From CAXBDP01 sp964598395 (GTDB taxonomy: Bacteria; Bacteroidota; Bacteroidia; Cytophagales; Cyclobacteriaceae): a stretch of DNA of 14,082 nt. The notes beneath the pieces are model-generated. The model had not been told where the DNA came from. It ran no database searches and saw only the letters and a list, made by a program, of their open reading frames with translations. Positions 1 to 5,953 of this stretch are shown piece by piece (position 1 is the stretch's first letter; every line of letters begins with the position of its first letter). The position numbers and the translations under genes were made by a program. The stretch lies in contig CAZRBW010000067.1 in the NCBI GenBank assembly GCA_964598395.1, positions 1 to 14,082 of the forward strand. The letters run 5' to 3'.

Positions 1-542
1 TTATCTAAACTGTAACTGCCTTGATTACTTCTTCTAAGCGTACTTGCTACTCCGTGAGCATCGCTTATTAATAAGCCGGATAAGTCAACAAGCACATCTC
101 CATCTTCTTCGGCCACTATATCGAAAGAAGCCAAAGTAGAAGTTGCAAATGCTTGCTCCACTGCTGCTTTTTCCGCTGGATTATCAGTTGTAGCTCTGTA
201 GTCATAGTTAGGTTGTACCATGAAAACCTTCGGACCCACTCTTTCGAATTTTACTATGGCTATTTTGCCCAATTGGCCACGGTCTAAGCCGATATCATTA
301 GAACCCAAACCAGCGGGGAGGGAAGTGTAGTACAAAATTTCCTCGTCGAATTTATTGATTTTGAGAAACAACTTACCCGTACTTTCTTCCCAATAAAATG
401 GCAAGAAACCTTCATAGGCTTCCATTGATTTCGTTTTTTCTGAGATTTTGGTTTGCTGGGCAATGCTTGTAAAAGCTATGCTGCATAAAAGGGCCATTAT
501 CAAAAAGCGCCATGATACCATGTTGTGTAAATACTTCTTCAT
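1..542 (-). CDS. Exported zinc-dependent metalloprotease, DUF5117 type (N-terminal part, cut by window edge)
   Basis: The frame is open from ATG at 542-540 to the left edge, giving 180 complete codons. It begins with a signal peptide (MKKYLHNM, then a hydrophobic run ending SIAQQ). A second ATG at 521-519 would also leave a working signal peptide, so the start is slightly uncertain. The mature part contains ILYYTSLPAGLGSNDIGLDR near residues 69-88, followed by GQLGKIAIVKFERVGPKVF and VQPNYDYRA. This pattern is characteristic of the DUF5118/DUF5117 N-terminal region of large Bacteroidota metalloproteases, which carry their HExxH zinc site in a downstream DUF4953-type domain. That domain lies outside the window, so catalysis cannot be checked. 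The protein is probably periplasmic or secreted and degrades proteins. It is transcribed divergently from the S9 peptidase gene, with 156 bp between the starts. Family recognition is from memory of the motif, not a search. Confidence 0.82.
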   Translation of the reverse strand, partial: MKKYLHNMVSWRFLIMALLCSIAFTSIAQQTKISEKTKSMEAYEGFLPFYWEESTGKLFLKINKFDEEILYYTSLPAGLGSNDIGLDRGQLGKIAIVKFERVGPKVFMVQPNYDYRATTDNPAEKAAVEQAFATSTLASFDIVAEEDGDVLVDLSGLLISDAHGVASTLRRSNQGSYSLD

Positions 543-574
543 TTTTCAGGGTTGAGGTTGATTGATTTTGATTG

Positions 575-618
575 AATTGCCAACCAAAATTGAAATTTAC
601 TAATTACCAATCAAAAAT
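575..618. repeat. Imperfect direct repeat in the divergent upstream region
   Basis: AATTGCCAACCAAAA at 575-589 recurs as AATTACCAATCAAAA at 602-616, 13 of 15 bases identical, with start points 27 bp apart. The pair lies between the divergent metalloprotease and S9 peptidase genes, close to the metalloprotease start. It could be a paired protein-binding site, but in such AT-rich DNA it could also be chance. Confidence 0.3.
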
Positions 619-644
619 GGTTTTTATGAGGGGTTTTATTTATT

Positions 645-662
645 TAACTTTCGAATTCGAAA
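645..662. promoter_or_regulatory. 14-bp perfect palindrome overlapping a possible -7 element
   Basis: TTTCGAATTCGAAA at 649-662 is a perfect 14-bp palindrome, 36 bp upstream of the S9 peptidase start. TAACTTTC at 645-652 overlaps its left end and matches 7 of 8 positions of the Bacteroidota -7 element TAnnTTTG. I do not see a convincing -33 TTTG at the usual distance. A dimeric regulator binding the palindrome would block this element, so an operator is plausible. It is unproven. Confidence 0.35.
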
Positions 663-698
663 TTAAGTGATCAACCCATTTCAACCCAACAATATCTT

Positions 699-3512
699 AT
701 GAATAAAATTTCATCACTATTCATGTGCTTAGTGATTTTTCCGTCATTGGTAATGGCGCAAGGGAAAAAACCTCTTACACATGATGTTTATGACCAATGG
801 AAAAGCCTTGGCTCTACAAGTCTTTCAAATGATGGCAATTGGCTACACTTCACAATTAATCCTCAAGAAGGAGATAATGTATTAGAAGTGAAGCAATTAA
901 ATGGTACAGCAACTTATAAAATAGATCGTGCTGTAAATCCAAACTTCACAAATGATAATCGATTTGTGGTTTTTGTAATTAAGCCTCAATCAGCTCTTGT
1001 AAAAGAACAAAAATTGAAGAAAGTTAAAGCTGCAGATATGCCTAAAGACACTTTGGGTATTTTGAATTTGGAAAATGGGAATCTTGTTAAGAAACCTATG
1101 GTAAAGGGTTATAAGCTTTCTAAAGATGGATCAGGTTGGTTGGTTTATCAAACTGAGCCGGGAGCAAACAAAGCCGAAGCCACCGAAGAAGCAAATGGAG
1201 ATGAAAAAGCTAAAAAGCCTGCACCGAAAGCGAAGGGTAGCGAATTGGTATTGAGAAACTTGACTACTGGAGAAGAGCAAATAGTTGAGCGTACTGCTGA
1301 ATACATTATCACTGAGCCAGGAAATAGAGTGTATTTCACCAAAGTTGAAGATGACTCAGTGAAAAATGCAGGTGTTTGGTATTTTGACACACAATCAAAA
1401 GCATTAGCTGCCATTGATACTGGCCTTACCGAATACAAAGGAATCACCGCATACAAGGATGGATTGAAGCTAGGCTGGCATGCAACTGCCGATAGTACTA
1501 AAGCAAAGGAGAAGAATTTCAGCTTATTTTACTGGGATAATGCTGCCAAGCAAAGTCGTAAATTGGTAGATACCCTTACGCAAGGAATGCCAGCAAAATG
1601 GCTAGTAAAAGATAATGGTAATATCAATTTCTCTGATAACGGGAATAGAATATTCTTTGGTACAGCGCCACGTCCTCCGAAGTACGATTACGAACAGGAT
1701 ACCACTATTTTGGATGAAGATAGAGTGAAAGTTGATGTTTGGTCTTGGACGGATGATGCTATTCAGCCGATGCAGCAGGTTCAGTTGAACCGTGAACTTA
1801 GAAGGACGTATTTGGCAGTTTATCAATTGAATTCCAATAAGATGATTCAATTGGAAGATTTAGATTTCAATTCAATTAGCTTAGATCCAGATCGTAAATT
1901 TGATATTGCTATAGCGACAGACGACAGCAAATACAGATATAACTCATCTTGGGATATCCAATTGCCACGCGACGTCTATACAGTAGATTTGAATACTGGA
2001 GCACGTAAAATGATTTTTACAGCCCAAGGATATCCACAAGCATCGCCAAATGGAAAATACTTAGCTTGGTACGAGCCAACGGACAGTACTTGGTATTCAT
2101 ATACAATAGCAAGTGGTGCTAAGAAAGCCCTTACAAAAAATGTGGATGTGAATTTCTATGATGAGATTCATGATTCACCTTCATTGCCAAGTGGATATGG
2201 CAGCGCTGGTTGGTTGGCTGATGAATCTGGGATATTAGTGTACGATCGTCATGATATTTGGAAATTAGATCCTACGATGGCGAAAGCGCCAGAAAATCTA
2301 ACCAATGGTCATGGTCGTGCTAATGATTTGAGATACCGTTACACAAGATTAGATTTCGAAGAAAGAAGCATTCCTACTTCTGGTAAATGGTATTTGAGTA
2401 CTTTCCATTATACCAATAAGCAATCGGGCTACTCGAGTATAAATGCAAATGCCAAGGCAAATCCTGCAAGTATTGTAATGGGAGACTATGCAATGTCTGG
2501 TATGCGCAAAGCCAAAAATTCAGATAGAGTTATTTTCAATAGATCTACATTCACGGAATACGGAGAAGTATATGCTACCAATTTGCAGTTTGAGAATCCT
2601 CGCAAAATGAGCGTTACTAATCCGCAGCAAAGTGAATATAATTGGGGTACTATCGAGCTTGTGGAATATATTAGCTTACAAGGTGATCGCTTGCAGGGTT
2701 TACTGATCAAGCCTGAGAATTTCGATCCGAATAAAAAGTATCCATTGATCTCCTATTTCTACGAGCGTAGTTCTGATGGATTACATTCTTACAGAGCACC
2801 AGCTCCGAGTGCATCAACTATCAACCTTACTTATTTTGCAAGCAATGGCTATGTAGTGTTTGTGCCGGATATCAAATACGATTTGGGTCTTCCAGGGCCA
2901 AGTGCTTATGATTGTATAGTTCCAGGTGTATTGAGTATTGTAGATCGTGGATTTATTGACAAGGACAATATAGCACTCCAAGGTCAGTCATGGGGAGGTT
3001 ACCAAGTTGCCTATATAGTCACCAAAACTAATATGTTCAAGGCTGCAGGTAGTGGCGCCCCAGTTGTTAATATGACCTCTGCTTATGGTGGTATCCGTTG
3101 GGGCACTGGTATGAGTCGTATGTTTCAATACGAGCAAACCCAAAGCCGTATCGGTGGTACACTTTGGGAAAAACCTTGGTATTATGTAGAAAACTCACCT
3201 CTATTCTATGCTGATCGCATCAAAACTCCGCTTTTGATTATGTCAAATGACGAAGACGGTGCTGTGCCTTGGTATCAAGGTATCGAATTCTACATGGCAT
3301 TACGTAGAAATAATGTGCCTAGCTGGTTGCTAGTTTATAATGGTGAAGATCACAATTTGGTGCAACGTAAAAACCGCAAAGATTTATCAGTAAGATTGTC
3401 TCAATTCTTCGATCATTACTTGAAGGGTGAGCCAATGCCACATTGGATGAAATACGGGATACCTGCTACTGAAAAAGGTAAAACAATGAGATATGAATTG
3501 ACCGAAGATTAA
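699..3512 (+). CDS. Exported S9-type (prolyl oligopeptidase family) serine peptidase
   Basis: 937 residues. Residues 1-20 form a signal peptide ending SLVMA, with Q21 as the likely mature N-terminus, so the enzyme acts in the periplasm or outside the cell. Residues from about 25 to 640 should form the beta-propeller that gates the active site. The alpha/beta-hydrolase domain spans about 660-905. The nucleophile is Ser764 in GQSWGG, the acid is probably Asp853 in NDEDGAVPW, and the base is His885 in GEDHNL, so the full triad is present in the expected order. A Lys/Ala/Glu-rich low-complexity insert occupies about residues 158-179. The length fits the roughly 900-residue Bacteroidota S9 peptidases, not classical 700-residue prolyl oligopeptidase. 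Substrate specificity (dipeptidyl- or oligopeptidase) cannot be read from the sequence. No Shine-Dalgarno sequence precedes the ATG. The gene is monocistronic, closed by the hairpin at 3535. Confidence 0.93.
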   Translation: MNKISSLFMCLVIFPSLVMAQGKKPLTHDVYDQWKSLGSTSLSNDGNWLHFTINPQEGDNVLEVKQLNGTATYKIDRAVNPNFTNDNRFVVFVIKPQSALVKEQKLKKVKAADMPKDTLGILNLENGNLVKKPMVKGYKLSKDGSGWLVYQTEPGANKAEATEEANGDEKAKKPAPKAKGSELVLRNLTTGEEQIVERTAEYIITEPGNRVYFTKVEDDSVKNAGVWYFDTQSKALAAIDTGLTEYKGITAYKDGLKLGWHATADSTKAKEKNFSLFYWDNAAKQSRKLVDTLTQGMPAKWLVKDNGNINFSDNGNRIFFGTAPRPPKYDYEQDTTILDEDRVKVDVWSWTDDAIQPMQQVQLNRELRRTYLAVYQLNSNKMIQLEDLDFNSISLDPDRKFDIAIATDDSKYRYNSSWDIQLPRDVYTVDLNTGARKMIFTAQGYPQASPNGKYLAWYEPTDSTWYSYTIASGAKKALTKNVDVNFYDEIHDSPSLPSGYGSAGWLADESGILVYDRHDIWKLDPTMAKAPENLTNGHGRANDLRYRYTRLDFEERSIPTSGKWYLSTFHYTNKQSGYSSINANAKANPASIVMGDYAMSGMRKAKNSDRVIFNRSTFTEYGEVYATNLQFENPRKMSVTNPQQSEYNWGTIELVEYISLQGDRLQGLLIKPENFDPNKKYPLISYFYERSSDGLHSYRAPAPSASTINLTYFASNGYVVFVPDIKYDLGLPGPSAYDCIVPGVLSIVDRGFIDKDNIALQGQSWGGYQVAYIVTKTNMFKAAGSGAPVVNMTSAYGGIRWGTGMSRMFQYEQTQSRIGGTLWEKPWYYVENSPLFYADRIKTPLLIMSNDEDGAVPWYQGIEFYMALRRNNVPSWLLVYNGEDHNLVQRKNRKDLSVRLSQFFDHYLKGEPMPHWMKYGIPATEKGKTMRYELTED

Positions 3513-3534
3513 AAAGTCAATCTCAAATAAAAGG

Positions 3535-3571
3535 AAAACTGACCGCTAATTTTGGCGGTCAGTTTTATTTT
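3535..3571. terminator. Bidirectional intrinsic terminator shared by convergent genes
   Basis: AAAACTGACCGC at 3535-3546 pairs perfectly over 12 bp with GCGGTCAGTTTT at 3555-3566, with an 8-base loop (3547-3554). On the plus strand the T-rich run TTTTATTTT at 3563-3571 follows, ending the S9 peptidase transcript. On the minus strand the stem ends in GTTTTCCTTTT, which can end the convergent transcript. The right arm of the stem and the loop lie inside the last codons of the minus-strand gene. Confidence 0.88.
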
Positions 3572-4295
3572 GTTGATTTAGGTAAAACGCAATTACTTTT
3601 CGAAAGTCTTGTTCTCTACTCAGGTCTAATTGATTCTGGAAAGTATAGTCAAAGAGCAATCTTTTTTTAATCCCAAGTTTTTTGGCAAGCCGACCTGGTT
3701 TTTGCGGGAGGAGGGAAGTTTCTCCATCCTGTATCAGAAAGTAGTGATCTATTTTGGTGTATTCATCATTCATCCGTGATTTATACGCACCTTCTGATTG
3801 GCTTGCGAAAAACACACTTTTAGTTTTTCTTAAAATAAGCAGGTTTTCATTTTCGGCAATTACTTGAAAAAAGCCAGTGTATTCCTTCTTGCCTAGTACA
3901 ACTTTTTCTCTTCTAAAATACTGCAAGCCTCTGTCATCCTCTGGCACCATAATGAATGCAGAAATAACTCCCTGTGATAGAAATAATGGCGAGCCATCAC
4001 GCCTATGTAGATATTTCACTTCATCGTAAAATGCATCATAATTGAGTCCCGCATTTGGAATAGTATCACCGTTGAAAAGAATTAGGACCCCTGGCAGCCA
4101 ATATTCATTGAGAAATGGACTGCCTTGTACTCCACGACTTCCTTGGTTGAAAGTACGAACAAGTCCATTCGTATTATTCAAATCACCAAGGGTATTCAGA
4201 TTATTTTGAGCGTCGAGGGCTTGTAAGGCTTGTGCGTGGAGATTTGTGCTGCTCAATCCAACCACCACAATCGTCCAAAGTATTGATTTCCACAT
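3546..4295 (-). CDS. Exported protein of unknown function
   Basis: 249 residues, from ATG at 4295-4293 to TAG at 3548-3546. Residues 1-22 are a clear signal peptide (MWKSILWTIVVVGLSSTNLH, then AQ). The mature start is low-complexity and rich in Gln, Asn, Leu and Ala. From about residue 56 it reads GVQGSPFLNEYW, then PGVLILFNGD and NYDAFYDEVKYL. This G-SP-L ... G-I-L-NGD ... YN-Y-DEV-Y layout recurs in many small uncharacterised exported Bacteroidota proteins. The C-terminal part (about 190-249) is basic, with repeated Lys/Arg/Gln. I see no catalytic motif, lipobox or transmembrane helix after the signal peptide, so a periplasmic structural or sensing role is possible but unsupported. The gene is convergent with the S9 peptidase, and its last nine codons run into the shared terminator. 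I do not recognise a named family. Confidence 0.8.
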   Translation of the reverse strand: MWKSILWTIVVVGLSSTNLHAQALQALDAQNNLNTLGDLNNTNGLVRTFNQGSRGVQGSPFLNEYWLPGVLILFNGDTIPNAGLNYDAFYDEVKYLHRRDGSPLFLSQGVISAFIMVPEDDRGLQYFRREKVVLGKKEYTGFFQVIAENENLLILRKTKSVFFASQSEGAYKSRMNDEYTKIDHYFLIQDGETSLLPQKPGRLAKKLGIKKRLLFDYTFQNQLDLSREQDFRKVIAFYLNQQNKTDRQN

Positions 4296-4543
4296 AATCG
4301 GTAATTATTCTAAAGGAAAATAATAATAGCCAATTTCTTAAAGGAATCAAAAAAATACCTCCTGGATTTTTTCAAGAGGTGCCTTTATGCCGAAAAGGAT
4401 GATTTGCAATATGACTGCAAGCATTCGTTTTCACTATTAAAGTAATTTGCAATTTCTCCGTGCTTAACTTTTGGGCTATGTGTTTTCTTTATGTATGCAT
4501 TCTAAGATTAATTTTTAATATATAACTTTTATTCTAATTAATT

Positions 4544-4559
4544 TGGCAAAAACTTGCCA
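4544..4559. promoter_or_regulatory. Small inverted repeat upstream of the ATP-grasp gene
   Basis: TGGCAA at 4544-4549 and TTGCCA at 4554-4559 form a perfect 6-bp inverted repeat around AAAC, 63 bp before the ATP-grasp start. No T-run follows, so it is not a terminator. An operator half-site pair or a 5'-leader hairpin is possible. Confidence 0.35.
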
Positions 4560-4586
4560 TTAAGCCCAAAAATGATAAATTAAGCC
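4559..4586. repeat. Direct repeat ATTAAGCC, 20-bp spacing
   Basis: ATTAAGCC occurs at 4559-4566 and again at 4579-4586. The 20-bp spacing is about two helical turns and places both copies on the same DNA face. They lie 36-64 bp upstream of the ATP-grasp start. A near-match in inverse orientation, GCTTAAC, lies at about 4462-4468. This is consistent with a regulator-binding array but not proof of one. Confidence 0.35.
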
Positions 4587-4622
4587 ATATTGAATATTTG
4601 ATAACTAAATAAATATATAGAT

Positions 4623-5843
4623 ATGGCAAAATGCTTTGCATTGATGGGTTGGAGTTTGCCCGTAATCGAGAGTATGCAAAAACTCAACAAACCTTATGTA
4701 GTTGTTTCATTTCCTGACTTTGAGGAATACGCTAAAGAAAACGATATACCCTTTGTGGCTTATCAATTCAACGAATGGAGTGACACTTCCAATTCGCTGG
4801 ATTTGTACGAAAAGCTAAAACCTTTTAACGCTGATGTTGCGGTGCCTCTTTTTGAAGAAACTGTGGAATGGGCAGGTGCTTTAAATTCAATTTATAGAGG
4901 CGATCCGCGTGTATTGAATCGTGCATTCTTGTTTCGAAATAAGGCAATGATGAAAAGAAAGGCGTTGATTGGAGGCTTGCGTGTTGGGCTTTTCGAAGAA
5001 GTTTACAATAAGGAAGGCGTTAAGAATTTTATGAAAAGGCTAAATCAGGCTAATCTTCAAATTGAAGGTGAGCAGGACAGCTGGGTGCATATCAAGCCAT
5101 TTGCTTCGGCAGGTACTGTAGGTCACCGTTTGCTAAGGTCATTTCAAGATGTAGAAGATAAATGTTTGGACAGTGATTTCCCATGTTTAGCTGAGAGTCA
5201 TTTGCCAGGTACAGAGTTTTCGTGTGAGGCATTTATTCATGGAGGAAAAATCCGCTTCCTCAATATTACAGAATATGTGAAGTTGGGCTATTCTAACTTT
5301 ATCCCTGAAGGAAATCACTTGCACTCGAAGCGTGATAAAATCATGAAAGAAATGCAGAAGTTGGTTGATTTATTCGGAATTGAGTACGGTATGATTCACC
5401 CTGAGTGGTTTCTTACCGAAAATGACGAATTAAGTTTTGGTGAAGTAGCCTGCAGAATACCAGGTGGACATATTTTGGAATTGGCAGCTAAGGCATATGA
5501 TTTCGATGCGCTGGGAGCTTTTGTGCTTTGCCACGATCCGAATTTATCAGAAGAAGAATTGAAAGAAATCCTCCCGCCTCTTGATGCTCGACCTAAGCAG
5601 TTTTATGGCAATGTGATGATATACCCGCACAAGGATGTGATCAATAAATTGGAGATTCCTGAAGAGCTGAAAGAGGAATCGTATTTTCTAGATCATAATT
5701 TGATTCCACCTTATACCAATCAAAAAATCAATAGCAGAGAAGGTTTTGGTAATCATTTTGGCACAGTCAATTTCAAAGGGGAAGATCCAGATAGAATGAC
5801 GGAATTGCTATTGCATTACGAAAATGTGGATTTTTATCATTGA
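4623..5843 (+). CDS. ATP-grasp ligase (carboxylate-amine ligase type)
   Basis: 406 residues, soluble, no signal peptide. The N-terminal part (about 1-100) looks like the Rossmann-like pre-ATP-grasp domain (KPYVVVSFPDFEEYAKEN). The ATP-grasp core follows. WVHIKPFASAGTVGH around Lys158 fits the nucleotide-binding strand and glycine-rich loop. LAESHLPGTEFSCEAF (189-204, with Glu191, Glu198 and Glu202) matches the E-x-x-x-G-x-E-x-s-x-x-x pattern. HPEWFL (Glu261) and GEVACRIPGGHI (Glu274, Arg278) fit the metal and phosphate site. The usual Asn of the E-V-N-x-R motif is Ala276, a variation seen in several amino-acid-ligase branches with E-x-a-x-R-p-G-G. The likely reaction is ATP-dependent joining of a carboxylate to an amine through an acyl phosphate. 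The substrates are unknown. The gene heads a cluster with a papain-like protein and an alanine racemase homologue. A terminator-like hairpin in the following 110-bp gap may lower readthrough. Family assignment is strong, specificity open. Confidence 0.88.
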   Translation: MAKCFALMGWSLPVIESMQKLNKPYVVVSFPDFEEYAKENDIPFVAYQFNEWSDTSNSLDLYEKLKPFNADVAVPLFEETVEWAGALNSIYRGDPRVLNRAFLFRNKAMMKRKALIGGLRVGLFEEVYNKEGVKNFMKRLNQANLQIEGEQDSWVHIKPFASAGTVGHRLLRSFQDVEDKCLDSDFPCLAESHLPGTEFSCEAFIHGGKIRFLNITEYVKLGYSNFIPEGNHLHSKRDKIMKEMQKLVDLFGIEYGMIHPEWFLTENDELSFGEVACRIPGGHILELAAKAYDFDALGAFVLCHDPNLSEEELKEILPPLDARPKQFYGNVMIYPHKDVINKLEIPEELKEESYFLDHNLIPPYTNQKINSREGFGNHFGTVNFKGEDPDRMTELLLHYENVDFYH

Positions 5844-5869
5844 TCCATACATCAAAAATTGAAGATAAA

Positions 5870-5901
5870 TAAAGCCTTTCACTTCGGAAGGTTTTATTTT
5901 T
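5870..5901 (+). terminator. Terminator-like hairpin between the ATP-grasp gene and the next gene
   Basis: AAAGCCTT at 5871-5878 pairs with AAGGTTTT at 5888-5895 (8 bp including one G-U pair), with TTCACTTCG between, and the T-rich run TTTTATTTTT reaches 5901. It looks like a modest intrinsic terminator 27 bases after the ATP-grasp stop. It may end that transcript, or act as a partial terminator setting the ratio of ATP-grasp to downstream messages. The following 52 bases up to 5953 would then have to hold a promoter. I see none with a good consensus. Confidence 0.6.
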
Positions 5902-5953
5902 ACATTCTACCCAATTACAAAATCTATAAACACATCGAATTTTTTGCTTTTTT

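Larger units (their letters stand above)
4296..4622. other. AT-rich intergenic region upstream of the ATP-grasp gene
   Basis: A 327-bp region between the divergent exported-protein gene and the ATP-grasp gene. I find no credible reading frame or RNA gene in it. The right half is very AT-rich and holds a small perfect hairpin (4544-4559), two copies of ATTAAGCC 20 bp apart (4559-4586), and a 9-bp inverted repeat: TTTTGGGCT at 4469-4477 against AGCCCAAAA at 4563-4571. It must carry the promoters of both flanking genes, but no clean TTTG/TAnnTTTG pair stands out on either strand. Confidence 0.6.

Noticed and set aside
1148..1456. 102-codon minus-strand frame inside the S9 peptidase gene
   Set aside because: It is antisense to a well-supported peptidase coding region, has Ser/Phe-rich composition and lacks any motif.
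4357..4380. ACCTC/GAGGT inverted repeat as a terminator or riboswitch stem
   Set aside because: Only five pairs with a 14-base loop and no T-run or further helices. No riboswitch class is recognisable.
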